Source of the DNA: Desulfobacteraceae bacterium
GTDB lineage: Bacteria > Desulfobacterota > Desulfobacteria > Desulfobacterales > Desulfosalsimonadaceae
Length of the DNA: 64,000 nt
Direction of reading: 5' to 3'
Assembly (NCBI GenBank): GCA_014237465.1
Contig: JABZFM010000007.1
Coordinates: 186,001-250,000, forward strand
The translations under genes and the position numbers were made by a program. A model generated the notes under the pieces. The model did not search any database and was not told the DNA's origin. It was given only the letters and a program-made list of their open reading frames with translations. Position 1 is the stretch's first letter, and each line of letters starts with the position of its first letter. Shown piece after piece: positions 41,783 to 51,027 of the stretch.

Positions 41783-43924
41783 CTACAAATCGATGGTCAC
41801 CCCTACTTCCAGGTATCTGCCGTCAATTGGATAATACAGATGTGCCGGGCTGCCGTCTGCGTTCCTTTTGCCCGTTTCATTGAATTTATTTTCCACCTCT
41901 CTGTCAAAAATGTTATTGCCGAGAACCCAGATCTTATAATTCTTCCGCGTGTATGACAGCATGGCATCGGCCGTAACATAATCATTAATCTCATAACGAT
42001 TCAGCACATCTATATACTGCTTGCCGTAATAGTTCACATCCGTGCTGAACTTCAAATAATCCAGAAAATAAAAATCCAAACCGAATGTGGATGTAAAATC
42101 CGGGACATGGGGGACTTTCTCACCTGATATGTCAACGTTCTCCCGGGTGTCTTCAGCAGGCGTTTCACCCCATATATATGCCCTGAACGTCGCATCATCC
42201 CACTCGGCATCCTGATAAGCCGCCAAAAATCGGTATCCGAAGTATGGCCAAAGGCGCCCCGTCGCTTCCACTTCAATGCCCTGATGTTCGGATTCCCCAA
42301 CATTACTGTAGCCCTTCCAGTCTGACTCATCGTAAAGCGACAGAAACTTATCCTTTACCTTCATGTAATAAGCCGTGAGGGCCAAACTGAGATTTGAACC
42401 AAAATAGTGTTTATAGCCAAGTTCGTAAGTAAGATATTCTTCAGCCTCTAAATCCTCGGCCCGGTTCTGGTCATCACCATATTCCATAGCATATTTGTAA
42501 TATTGAAGCACCGGATACCAATAGGATCGTGAAACCGAAGCATAGAGGGTGGAATCAGGGACAGGGTGAAAGGCCGGGGTGATATTCCAGCTAAAATCAG
42601 TGTGGTCGTTTGTAACTTTTTTAGGCTCCTTGCTTCTGACGTCATAATCGACACTGTCAACCCGGCCGCTAAAATTAAGCTCCCAATGCTCGCTGAAGTC
42701 CAGTTCATTGCTCAGAAAAAGACCCCACCGTTCCCTTTCGGTATCCAAGGTTCCCTTGGCCATAGCAGTCTCTTGTGAAGAGGAAGGCGGGAGCGGAGAC
42801 CATGGGTATGTCTTCTTCTGATCAAACTCAATATTTTCATAATCCGCCCCAAAAGTGGGCGTATATTTTATTTCGTCAAAGCGAAAGTGGTAGCCTCCCG
42901 AAATCCTGGCTAAAGATCGATCCTGGTCCCGGTCTTCCTGGTAATCATAGTAGGAACTAGTTTTGCTGGCACTGGGATCGAGTCTCTTGGGCAGGTATTT
43001 ATACACATGATCCGTGTGATCATAAGAAACAAATCCGTTGATAAAAGAATCCGTTCCTTCGTTCCTAAATCCGAGATTCATTGCAACATTTTCATCCTCG
43101 TTTTCCCGGTTGTGTACCAGGGTAGGATCAGTTTCTGACTTGGGAAAAATCTTGTCACGCCGATAATTGTCAACCTGCCATTTGGTCTTACCATATATTG
43201 TGTCGTAGTCCACCTTTCGCCAGCTCAGGTTGAAGCCTATACGGGTATCCTCTGAAGAGTTGTAGCCGACACCAAAACGGGCAGCACCTCTTTGTTTGTG
43301 GTCTTCCTCGTAACCATCCGTATCCAAAACAGAACCGCTAAGAGCATAATCCCATTTTGCATTACGTCCCGTGATATCGGCCGACCCCTCCCAGGTGTTC
43401 CATGAGCCATAGGATACGCCCGATTTGACTTGGGGGGGGCCCTCTTTCCCCTTTTTTGTGATAATATTGATCACGCCTCTGGCTGCATCAGGGCCAAATG
43501 CGATGCTTCCTGAAGATCGAAGCACTTCGACTCGCTCGATATCGGAGACGGGTATGGCATCGTATTCTGAGTAGCTGGAGATACCGGTATTTGCGGGAAC
43601 ACCATCTACCAATACCAAAACACCCGGAGACTGGGGACCTCGATTTCCCCTGAATGTCACCCGGTCGCGGCTATCACTGTCTTTAACAATCCCGGGAATA
43701 CTCTCCACGACCTCCACTATGCTTTTTGCACCCATTTCCTCGATTTCCTCACCAGTGATAATGGTGATGCTGGCAGGAGTTTCCACCAGTTTCCTATCCG
43801 TTCTGGGGGCGGTGACGACAATTTCTTGAAGTTTAATAGTTTCCGCTTCCTCTGCCCAGCCCCATCGGGGCATAACAATGCCCATAATACCTGCTAAAAC
43901 AACAATCAGTTTTAAACCTTTCAT
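41783..43924 (-). CDS. TonB-dependent outer membrane receptor
   Basis: From ATG 43924 (GAGGGG upstream) the 713-residue protein has a signal peptide ending WGWAEE, a TonB box region IKLQEIVVTAPR, the plug domain with TPASITIITGEEIEEMG, GVLVLVDGVPANTG, DIERVEVLRSSGSIAFGPDA and ARGVINIITKK, and a 22-strand barrel ending in an aromatic-containing YLEVGVTIDL. It takes up a bulky ligand across the outer membrane with energy from TonB. It heads a seven-gene operon with a matching ABC importer. The plug with its VLVDG repeats resembles BtuB/CirA receptors. No TonB-ExbBD is in the window. Confidence 0.93.
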   Translation of the reverse strand: MKGLKLIVVLAGIMGIVMPRWGWAEEAETIKLQEIVVTAPRTDRKLVETPASITIITGEEIEEMGAKSIVEVVESIPGIVKDSDSRDRVTFRGNRGPQSPGVLVLVDGVPANTGISSYSEYDAIPVSDIERVEVLRSSGSIAFGPDAARGVINIITKKGKEGPPQVKSGVSYGSWNTWEGSADITGRNAKWDYALSGSVLDTDGYEEDHKQRGAARFGVGYNSSEDTRIGFNLSWRKVDYDTIYGKTKWQVDNYRRDKIFPKSETDPTLVHNRENEDENVAMNLGFRNEGTDSFINGFVSYDHTDHVYKYLPKRLDPSASKTSSYYDYQEDRDQDRSLARISGGYHFRFDEIKYTPTFGADYENIEFDQKKTYPWSPLPPSSSQETAMAKGTLDTERERWGLFLSNELDFSEHWELNFSGRVDSVDYDVRSKEPKKVTNDHTDFSWNITPAFHPVPDSTLYASVSRSYWYPVLQYYKYAMEYGDDQNRAEDLEAEEYLTYELGYKHYFGSNLSLALTAYYMKVKDKFLSLYDESDWKGYSNVGESEHQGIEVEATGRLWPYFGYRFLAAYQDAEWDDATFRAYIWGETPAEDTRENVDISGEKVPHVPDFTSTFGLDFYFLDYLKFSTDVNYYGKQYIDVLNRYEINDYVTADAMLSYTRKNYKIWVLGNNIFDREVENKFNETGKRNADGSPAHLYYPIDGRYLEVGVTIDL

Positions 43925-44059
43925 TACAACCCCTCTATACCCTTTTGGTAATTGAATAACCTCCAATCCTTATCAGTTGAAGGAGGAAGGCCCTGGCGCG
44001 ATAAAATCACCCGAAATCGCATCCAATCATTTTACTATCCACCTGATTTCCCAATAAAA

Positions 44060-44111
44060 AAAGCCAGGAATGCTGAACTGGACTACGATCCAGTATAGCC
44101 TTCCTGGCTTT
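44060..44111 (-). terminator. Hairpin in the leader of the TonB receptor operon (possible attenuator)
   Basis: AAAGCCAGGAA (44060-44070) pairs with TTCCTGGCTTT (44101-44111) and CTGGA pairs with TCCAG inside. On the minus strand the stem is followed by seven T residues, the form of an intrinsic terminator. It lies about 135 bases before the receptor start and downstream of the minus-strand promoter at 44180-44208, so it could attenuate the operon. Plus-strand T residues on the other side make bidirectional use possible. Confidence 0.6.
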
Positions 44112-44150
44112 ATATTTTTACAGTTAAATTTAAATAATCTTTTTGGAGAT

Positions 44151-44169
44151 GCGCAATTTCCTATTGCGC
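44151..44169 (-). promoter_or_regulatory. Hairpin at the predicted 5' end of the leader RNA
   Basis: GCGCAAT (44151-44157) and ATTGCGC (44163-44169) form a perfect seven-base stem. With a start near 44172 it would sit at the very 5' end of the receptor operon transcript, where it could stabilise the RNA or take part in regulation. Confidence 0.4.
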
Positions 44170-44179
44170 GTTGAAAATT

Positions 44180-44208
44180 AATTAGGCTTATTGCTCGTTT
44201 TTTGTCAA
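44180..44208 (-). promoter_or_regulatory. Promoter of the TonB/ABC uptake operon
   Basis: On the minus strand TTGACA (44208-44203) and CTAATT (44185-44180) are 17 bases apart. It gives a leader of about 250 bases before the receptor ATG at 43924. Confidence 0.55.
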
Positions 44209-44287
44209 CAGATATTTTTCACAATGTTCTTGGTTTTTGTTAATATTAATTTTATCCATGAATATTCTCAATTTCAACCAAACCGGA

Positions 44288-44316
44288 TTGACACCTTGCC
44301 CCTTTCCGGGTAATTA
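44288..44316 (+). promoter_or_regulatory. Promoter of the HdrB/GlpC-like gene
   Basis: TTGACA (44288-44293) and TAATTA (44311-44316) have 17-base spacing and lie about 70 bases before the ATG at 44385. Confidence 0.5.
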
Positions 44317-44384
44317 TATTAATTTAGAAATAATAATTTTTATGGTTGTTTTGTCAAGATACTTGAAAAAATGGAGAGTTTAAG

Positions 44385-45383
44385 ATGTTTAAAAAAGAGC
44401 AATGTGATCTGTGTGGCGACTGCCTGGTAAAATGTCAGTGGATAGATGCGGAAAAGGAGCAGGCCGTTGAATGGATGACGGAAATGATGGACGGCAACCA
44501 CACACCGGTGGTTGATCAGTGTATCACCTGTTATGCCTGCAATGAAATATGTCCAACACATGCCAACCCGTTTGACCTGATCGCCGGGCTACAGGAAAAA
44601 TATCAGCGGGTCGCTCAAGACGTCATTGACATGACGGAATCCAAACTTACGTTTACCGGTGAACTGCGGGACATTCCCCAGGCAGACCGCATCATGAATA
44701 TCTGTTTATTCGGCAAAACAGACGGTCATCTGATTCAAGGCGAACTCTACGATCTGCCCCAAATCGGGGGTAAGCCTTATTTCTGCTGGATTCTATTTAG
44801 CCATATGGGGGCTGAAAGTATTCAGCAAAAGCATGCCCAGGAATTTGTCGACCGACTGGCTGCCACCGGCGCCAAAGAGATTGTCTGCTTTCATGACGAC
44901 TGTTATGCCATGCTGGCCGGATTGACGCCGGAGTACGGCATTGACGTGCCGTTTAAAGTGATCCATCTTTCCGAATACCTGGTGGAATACCTGACTGCCA
45001 ACAAAGATCGTTTAACACCGCTGAACCTTAAAGCCGCTTACCAGCGGCCATGCGCTTCCCGGCATACGCCTGAAAAAGAACATTTTATCGATGAACTGTT
45101 TGACCTGTGCGGCGTAACCAGGGTTGAGAGAACCTTTGACCGGGAAAATGCGAAATGCTGTGCCGCGGTAAAACTTTTACTCAACGCAGGGGATCCGAAA
45201 CCGGATGTGGCCGAAAATGTCCTGGATGCAAAGGCTGCCGGGGCCGAAGCCATTGTCTGTTTATGCCCCATGTGCATTCATTCATTGGAAAATGCTGCCA
45301 CGGAAAAAAATCTTCCCCTGATCTTCTTAGGAGATCTTGCCCGTATGGCGCTGGGAGAAATTCAACCCCCCGCCTTACCATAA
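44385..45383 (+). CDS. Fe-S oxidoreductase with two 4Fe-4S motifs and CCG-type cysteines (HdrB/GlpC-like)
   Basis: The 332-residue protein starts with two ferredoxin motifs, CDLCGDCLVKC and CITCYACNEICP, and has a C-terminal CCG-like region with NAKCCAAVKLL and CLCPMCIHSLE plus CFHDDCYAM in between. This is the layout of the HdrD/GlpC/LldE group that moves electrons between soluble redox partners and quinone or thiol carriers. GGAGAG lies before the ATG. The next gene, an acyl-CoA ligase 11 bases on, is probably co-transcribed. It is shorter than typical GlpC and far from glpAB, so I do not call it glpC, though a functional link is conceivable. Confidence 0.88.
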   Translation: MFKKEQCDLCGDCLVKCQWIDAEKEQAVEWMTEMMDGNHTPVVDQCITCYACNEICPTHANPFDLIAGLQEKYQRVAQDVIDMTESKLTFTGELRDIPQADRIMNICLFGKTDGHLIQGELYDLPQIGGKPYFCWILFSHMGAESIQQKHAQEFVDRLAATGAKEIVCFHDDCYAMLAGLTPEYGIDVPFKVIHLSEYLVEYLTANKDRLTPLNLKAAYQRPCASRHTPEKEHFIDELFDLCGVTRVERTFDRENAKCCAAVKLLLNAGDPKPDVAENVLDAKAAGAEAIVCLCPMCIHSLENAATEKNLPLIFLGDLARMALGEIQPPALP

Positions 45384-45394
45384 GGAGAAATTCA

Positions 45395-47161
45395 ATGAAA
45401 AACCAGATGCCCCCCCGCTATCAGGCAGGCGCTGACTTTTTTGATAAAGCGCTGATCGATTGCTATCAAAACATCGGCTATCCCGAAGCGTGGCTTGAAG
45501 AGGGACGCACTTATGCCGCAGAAGACGCCTATGTGATCAGTCATCCGAGCTGGTTTATGGAACCCCTACCCCCCATTCCGATGATATCAGTTTATCAGCT
45601 GTTTAAGGAAACCGTTAAAAAATATCCGGATGATACAGCAGTTATCTTTCTGGATAAAAAAATCAGCTATCAAAATCTGGATGATCTTATCTGCCGATAC
45701 GCGGCCATGTTAAAAGGACTCGGTATTGGAAAGGGTGATGTGGTTGCCACGATGCTTCCCAACTCCCTGCAGCATATTGTGGCATTTTACGCGGTGACCA
45801 TGATCGGCGCGATTCATACCCCTATTGATGTCATGTACCAGACAGATGAAATCGCTTACCAGGTAAAAGATTCCGGTGCCGAAAATATTTTTATTCTCGA
45901 TATCCTGTATGACAAAGTCGAGGGGTTAAAAGAAAACGGTCAGATTGATAATATAATAGTGACCAATGTCAAAGACTGGGCGGAACCGAATGTGATTATC
46001 CCGAACTCCCTGAAATATTTCTGGGAAACCCCCAAGCAGCCGATTGACGGGACCATCGACTTTTTTGAATCCGTCGAAAAATGCACCCCGCTTGAAGACG
46101 CAGAGCCGGTGGATTCCAAAAAAGACCCGGCACTGCTCCTTTATGCCATGGGAACAACCGGCAAACCCTTAGGGGTTATTGAAACCCATTTTAACCTGGT
46201 GTTCAACTCCCTGACGCATGCGCACGCGTTTCGCTCCTGGGAAGGTCGGGAGGTCAATTTCTCGATCATGCCCATGTTTCATACGTCCGGCTACCTGCTG
46301 CATCAGCTGCCGGCTCTGTACCAGGGGGGGACCGTCATTCCGATCCCCCTGTTTAACTTGGAGGATTCTTTCCGGATCATTAAAACATACGGGGTCAACG
46401 TTATATTCGCGCCGCCGACCTTTTTTATCGCTTTAATGTCACGGCCGGATTTGATCGACCTTTACGATTTAAGCAGTATAAAGGCAAGCATCGGATGTGC
46501 GGCGCCGGTCCCGGTTGAGGTTCAGAAGCAATGGAAAGAACTGACCGGAATTCCGCTGATCAACGGCTGGGGAATGACCGAAACAAACAGCGGAGGGATC
46601 ATCTCCATACCCGGGATTAAAGAAAAAGAAGACGCCATCGGCATTCCGGTATATTCTGAAGTGAAAATCACGGACGCTCCTGGGAATATCGTAACACGAA
46701 ATGTGGAAGGCGAAATCTGCTACCGGGGACTGCAGGTGGCGGCCGGCTACCTCAATAAAGCAAAGGAAACGGAAGCCGCTTTTCTGCCGGACGGATGGCT
46801 CCGGACCGGTGACCGGGGATATATTGACGAACAGGATTTTATCCATTTTGTGGATCGCATCAAAGACCTGATTGTGGCCTCCGGGTACAACATCGCACCC
46901 AGGGAGATCGAAAACGTGCTTTACCTTCACCCGGCAGTGGAGGAAGTCGCTGTCGTCAGCCACCCGGATCCCTACCGGGGAGAAACGGTTAAAGCGGTCA
47001 TCTCCCTTAAAATCGATTATATGGGCAAAGTCTCCGAAGCAGATATCATTGACTTCTGCAAACAGCACCTGGCATCTTACAAAGTGCCGAGAATCATTGA
47101 TTTCCGGGACATCCTGCCCAAAAGCCCGATAGGCAAAATCATGCGGCATGAGTTAAAATAG
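45395..47161 (+). CDS. AMP-forming acyl-CoA ligase (second)
   Basis: From ATG 45395, behind TAAGGAG, the protein has 588 residues with an N-terminal cap (about 50 residues) and the adenylation motifs LLYAMGTTGKPLGVIETH (P-loop), INGWGMTETNSGG, GWLRTGDRGYIDEQDFIHFV, DRIKDLIVASGYNIAPREIE and the terminal PKSPIGKIMRHELK with the catalytic Lys. It activates a carboxylic acid to its CoA thioester. An in-frame extension upstream to 45155 runs inside the Fe-S gene and is not coding. It forms a two-gene unit with the Fe-S protein. Codon style is that of the general chromosome, unlike the ligase at 26435. Substrate unknown. Confidence 0.92.
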   Translation: MKNQMPPRYQAGADFFDKALIDCYQNIGYPEAWLEEGRTYAAEDAYVISHPSWFMEPLPPIPMISVYQLFKETVKKYPDDTAVIFLDKKISYQNLDDLICRYAAMLKGLGIGKGDVVATMLPNSLQHIVAFYAVTMIGAIHTPIDVMYQTDEIAYQVKDSGAENIFILDILYDKVEGLKENGQIDNIIVTNVKDWAEPNVIIPNSLKYFWETPKQPIDGTIDFFESVEKCTPLEDAEPVDSKKDPALLLYAMGTTGKPLGVIETHFNLVFNSLTHAHAFRSWEGREVNFSIMPMFHTSGYLLHQLPALYQGGTVIPIPLFNLEDSFRIIKTYGVNVIFAPPTFFIALMSRPDLIDLYDLSSIKASIGCAAPVPVEVQKQWKELTGIPLINGWGMTETNSGGIISIPGIKEKEDAIGIPVYSEVKITDAPGNIVTRNVEGEICYRGLQVAAGYLNKAKETEAAFLPDGWLRTGDRGYIDEQDFIHFVDRIKDLIVASGYNIAPREIENVLYLHPAVEEVAVVSHPDPYRGETVKAVISLKIDYMGKVSEADIIDFCKQHLASYKVPRIIDFRDILPKSPIGKIMRHELK

Positions 47162-47254
47162 CTTTAAAATAAAACAACGCGCCGTTATCGCCGGGCAGAG
47201 TTTAAAACGCAAATCATTACAAATGAAAAAATCATCACTATTGATGCGATGATA

Positions 47255-48241
47255 TTATGGTGAATTAAAAATTTTCAGGCGGGCCGGTGGGTCTCCATCT
47301 GATTTTGGTACAACAATATATTTTTTCTCTACTTTTTCCAGAACTTCTTTCATTGTTTCGATATATATCATTTTTCTTGTGGAATCCCCCTTTTTGACCC
47401 GATGCACAAGTAGTTTTTCAAATCTCTGGGCATCACCTTCCGCACGCAACACAATTTCCTTTTTATATCCTTCAGCCTCCTGGAGGAGCCGCGTAGCTTC
47501 AGCTTTAGCTGCCGGTATCTTTTCATTCTTGTAGGATTCAGCATTATTAATCATCTTTTCCCGGTCGATGTTGGCTTTGACGACATCTGAAAAATACTGT
47601 TCAACACGGTCAGGCGGTTTAATATCTTTCAACTCAACAAAAGACACACTCAAACCGCTATGAGAATCATCCAGCCTTTTTTGAAGTTCTGTTTTGATAT
47701 AATTTGCGATGGCCTGCTTGCCACGCGTCATTGTTTCATCTATGGGCATACCGGCCAGGCAGTGAATAATCGTATTGCTGGCCATGCTCCGCAGCATGAT
47801 TTCAGGATCTCTTGCTCTGAAAAGATAATTAAATGGATTTATAATAGTATACTGGATGACACATGTGACATTGACCAGGTTGTTGTCACCGGTTACGCAG
47901 TATGAATCGAGATTGGTCATATTGGCAAATATGATCGCATTGCCCCCCGATGCATTGGTGGAATAAAAATCATCAATCACGATTCGTTTAACAACACGAA
48001 TCGGAACCTTGGTGACGCAATCGATGGGCCAGGGAAAGGCATAGTGAATGCCGGGCTGGACTTTGTCGTCTATCACTTTTCCAAAACGCTGTAGAATTCC
48101 GATTTCATTGGAGGAAATTGAATAGGACCCGGATAGAAGATACAAAATAAACAAGGCGGCTATAATCCATCGTATGAACTTGATCAATGGCAGGCCTGTT
48201 TTACGTATCGTATATAATAAACCGTTTTCAAACTGAGTCAT
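47255..48241 (-). CDS. HflK-like SPFH membrane protein
   Basis: The 328-residue protein has one N-terminal helix (FIRWIIAALFILYLLSG) followed by the SPFH/band-7 domain: SISSNEIGILQRFGKVIDDK, PGIHYAFPWPIDCVTKVP and a coiled region around AAKAEATRLLQEAEGYKKE. HflK-type proteins form large membrane cages with HflC and modulate the FtsH protease. It starts directly after the stop of the hflC-like gene. The last SPFH gene of three, it is the partner expected for HflC, though the upstream fusion protein also carries an HflK-like domain. Confidence 0.85.
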   Translation of the reverse strand: MTQFENGLLYTIRKTGLPLIKFIRWIIAALFILYLLSGSYSISSNEIGILQRFGKVIDDKVQPGIHYAFPWPIDCVTKVPIRVVKRIVIDDFYSTNASGGNAIIFANMTNLDSYCVTGDNNLVNVTCVIQYTIINPFNYLFRARDPEIMLRSMASNTIIHCLAGMPIDETMTRGKQAIANYIKTELQKRLDDSHSGLSVSFVELKDIKPPDRVEQYFSDVVKANIDREKMINNAESYKNEKIPAAKAEATRLLQEAEGYKKEIVLRAEGDAQRFEKLLVHRVKKGDSTRKMIYIETMKEVLEKVEKKYIVVPKSDGDPPARLKIFNSP

Positions 48242-49126
48242 TTACCGGGTTTCCCCTTCAGGGTTGTTAAGGTATCTGAAAATATTCGCGTCTGTTGACA
48301 GTACAAGTGTGCTTTTCTGGCCGAGAATGTCTTTGTAAACTTCCATTGATTTCGTAAATTCAAAAAACGCCAGATCCTTCCCATAGGCCCCTGAATAAAT
48401 TTTGAGTGCCTTTTGATCCCCTTCTCCTTTAAGAATCTGGGCTTCCTTATATGCTTCAGCGAGAATCTCGGTTACCTCCCGATCAGCTTTTGCCTTAATT
48501 TTGGTAGATTCTTCCTTACCTTCAGCCCTAAATTTCATGGCTTCTTTTTCACGTTCTGATCGCATTCTGTTATAGACAGCGTCAGCAACGATTCTGGGAT
48601 AGGCAATTCTTCGAATACCCACCTGGGCTACCTCAATGCCGTATTTTTCCTGTGCCAGGCTGTTCGTATTTTTTAAAATACGTCCTTCAAGATTCGCTAC
48701 CTTGACTTCAGAGGTGCTTGTGTTGATGATGTTGCTCAAATTGTAATCTCCTAAAGCATTTCCCAACTGAGAGTTAACCATATCACCGAGCTTCTGTGTG
48801 GCAATATCTGCGGTTAATAATGACTGAAAAAATAAAAGGGGGTCTCGAACACACCAGCAAATATAGCATGTCATCACAATGGGATTTTTATCTCCGAGAA
48901 GTAATTGAATCGGCTGTGTGGTAAACGTATTAAGCCGACGGTCAAACCGGTTGACGCGGTCAATAAAACCTGGATACTTCCAATTAAACCCGGCAGCTGT
49001 TACCGTGTTTACAGGTTTTCCAAAACGGGTAACGACCGCATATTCGCGCTCTGACACCGTAAAAGAGCTTATTGAAACAACCAACAGAACCAATGCTGCT
49101 GATCCGATAAATGCGATAATCTTCAT
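48242..49126 (-). CDS. hflC: HflC-like SPFH membrane protein
   Basis: From ATG 49126 the product has 294 residues: a signal-anchor helix (IIAFIGSAALVLLVVSISSF), FTVSEREYAVVTRFGKPVNT, the SPFH core with DKNPIVMTCYICWCVRDPL, SEREKEAMKFRAEGKEESTK and AYKEAQILKGEGDQKALKIY, which are hallmarks of HflC. A TTG/ATG frame further upstream overlaps the fusion gene and is not used. It stands between the CDF-HflK fusion and a second HflK-like protein, all on one strand with minimal gaps, so three SPFH subunits are made together and may form a mixed complex. Confidence 0.88.
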   Translation of the reverse strand: MKIIAFIGSAALVLLVVSISSFTVSEREYAVVTRFGKPVNTVTAAGFNWKYPGFIDRVNRFDRRLNTFTTQPIQLLLGDKNPIVMTCYICWCVRDPLLFFQSLLTADIATQKLGDMVNSQLGNALGDYNLSNIINTSTSEVKVANLEGRILKNTNSLAQEKYGIEVAQVGIRRIAYPRIVADAVYNRMRSEREKEAMKFRAEGKEESTKIKAKADREVTEILAEAYKEAQILKGEGDQKALKIYSGAYGKDLAFFEFTKSMEVYKDILGQKSTLVLSTDANIFRYLNNPEGETR

Positions 49127-49142
49127 TGTTGTTTTATTCCCT

Positions 49143-50882
49143 TCACAATATTTCACCAATGGCATCAAAATCCATCCAAACTTCAGGTTCTCCTGAATCG
49201 GGATCGATTACGAATTTTTTCTTATCCTTAAGTACGTTCTGGATAGTCTGAAGATAAATCCGCGTCATAGTTACCTTTTTTTCCTGCTTTGTTTCAGGAA
49301 GCGAAAGTGTAAACCGTGTGGCCTCGCCTTCAGCTTTTTGGGTGCGCTCGATGATGTAACTGCGGGATTCTTCAAGAAGTTTTTCCGCATCTCCGCGAGA
49401 ATCAGGAATAACCTGATTCCTATATCCCAAACTATCATTGATGAACTTTTTCTTTTCCTGAAAGCCTGCAATGACCCGCTCAAATGAATCTGCCACGGAA
49501 ATAGGAGGATGAATGTCTTTGAAATTCACCGCAAGCACTTCAACTCCGCATTCTAGTTCATCCAAGTTGCTTTGAAGTGCTGTTATCATATCCCTTTCGA
49601 GTTGGCTTCGGTGTGTGGTCGCAATGTCGTAAAATGTTTCTTGCGAAAAAAGACTTGTAGCGACTTGGTGCCCCACCTCATTGATAAGCAGTTTAGGATC
49701 TTGATGTGTGTAAAGAAATTGAAATAGGTCTTTAATGCGGTAATGGAGCACAATATAAGGGTAAAAGAAGTTATCGTCACCACTTATAAATGCTTCTTCG
49801 GTACCATGGCTGCGGGTCCATATCAGGGCCTGATTATTTTTGTCTGTGACATTTCCGATATTTAGCTCTTCAATGGCCGTAGTCGTTATTTTGCATACGC
49901 AGTCAACAGGCCAGGGCAACTTTAAATGTATGCCGGGCATCACCGGTTCGGTTAAACTTAGTGGTTTGCCAAACCTTTCGACAACTGCTGATTCTCGAAC
50001 TCCGACAGTGTATACCCCTGTTGAGAGATATGCCAGGAGGATAATGCTGCAAAACAAAATCACTACAAACTTAAAAAATGCACCTGAAATTTTTTTACTG
50101 AAACCAGCAGATGCCAGGTAATTTTTAAAAATACCGGCACCCTTCTGCATGGTTTTTGGGTTGAATAAAAATACGATGATATCCGATGACCTGTAACGGG
50201 GCTGATATTCTGAATCATGTCGGATCATCATAAAAACGACATTAACAATTGTTTCAATCGCGTAAGACATGATGAACAATGCAATAAGACCTGCGACCCA
50301 CTGATCTATATCCAGACCGAAGGCATATAATATCAGGGAAAAGCCTGTAAGCAGAGAGGCAATCATGTCCGCACGCGCGTGCATTCCATCCGAGACAAGT
50401 CCGATCGAACCTTCCTCTTTACCAACACTGGTTTCAAAGCGATAAATAAAATAGGAACCGACTGAAAAAACAAGAAACAGCAGACCAGCAACGAGGGCGT
50501 TGTCAATAATGCGGGTGGTGGCCTGGAAAAATTTGTAAATTAATGAACTCGCGACCACGGCCAGAAGAATACCGATCGACAATGAAATCAGCATTTCAAA
50601 GCCGCTTGTGTAAGTCTCCGGTGAACCGGATTCGCCTACTGGCTCTGGCGCCGATTCTTTAATTTTCTGATCAGATCGCCTGACAGCAATCAAAACAAGC
50701 GTGCTGGTAGCGATATCCGTAAAGCTGTGCCATGCCTCAGCCAATATCGCCATACTGCCGGTAAAGAAAAACAATATGAACTTGATAACTGTCAGTAATA
50801 AATTCATGATTGTCGCAGCTGCGGCTGTTCTTTCTTTCCGACTAGGCGGCACTGATGATGTCTGAGAAAATTGCGTATCCAT
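49143..50882 (-). CDS. Fusion of a cation diffusion facilitator and an HflK-like SPFH domain
   Basis: The 579-residue protein has two parts. Residues about 20-230 form a CDF transporter with some six helices and both metal-site motifs, H52-SFT-D56 and HARAD near 165-169 (the HxxxD/HxxxD arrangement of zinc transporters). Residues about 265-579 form a membrane-anchored SPFH domain: STGVYTVGVRESAVVERFGK, PGIHLKLPWPVDCVCKI and a helical end with AEGEATRFTLSLPE. CDF proteins export Zn, Fe or Mn; HflK proteins organise membrane proteases. One open frame without breaks covers both. It is the first gene of a three-SPFH operon near iron genes, suggesting metal-linked membrane quality control, which is inference. 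Confidence 0.88.
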   Translation of the reverse strand: MDTQFSQTSSVPPSRKERTAAAATIMNLLLTVIKFILFFFTGSMAILAEAWHSFTDIATSTLVLIAVRRSDQKIKESAPEPVGESGSPETYTSGFEMLISLSIGILLAVVASSLIYKFFQATTRIIDNALVAGLLFLVFSVGSYFIYRFETSVGKEEGSIGLVSDGMHARADMIASLLTGFSLILYAFGLDIDQWVAGLIALFIMSYAIETIVNVVFMMIRHDSEYQPRYRSSDIIVFLFNPKTMQKGAGIFKNYLASAGFSKKISGAFFKFVVILFCSIILLAYLSTGVYTVGVRESAVVERFGKPLSLTEPVMPGIHLKLPWPVDCVCKITTTAIEELNIGNVTDKNNQALIWTRSHGTEEAFISGDDNFFYPYIVLHYRIKDLFQFLYTHQDPKLLINEVGHQVATSLFSQETFYDIATTHRSQLERDMITALQSNLDELECGVEVLAVNFKDIHPPISVADSFERVIAGFQEKKKFINDSLGYRNQVIPDSRGDAEKLLEESRSYIIERTQKAEGEATRFTLSLPETKQEKKVTMTRIYLQTIQNVLKDKKKFVIDPDSGEPEVWMDFDAIGEIL

Positions 50883-51027
50883 TGTTTATCATTAAATTTG
50901 ATAATTTATTGATATTAAATATTATAATGCGTATGTATGCTGAATTTTTCTGATTATACCATCATTTTGCCGGAAAGAGAAACAGGAAATGACATTCAAA
51001 ATTCTGAAAGATCTGGTAATCTATACG

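Noticed and set aside
43925-44172. Cobalamin riboswitch before the TonB receptor
   Set aside because: TonB/BtuFCD-like operons often have one, but I see no B12-box or the conserved core segments in this leader, only simple hairpins.
44385-45383. GlpC, third subunit of the glycerol-3-phosphate dehydrogenase
   Set aside because: The cysteine layout is similar, but it is shorter, 34 kb away, and paired with an acyl-CoA ligase; the evidence does not justify the name.
45155-45394. Upstream extension of the second acyl-CoA ligase
   Set aside because: The extension lies inside the Fe-S protein gene in another frame; a strong ribosome site and ATG at 45395 give the expected ligase N-terminus.
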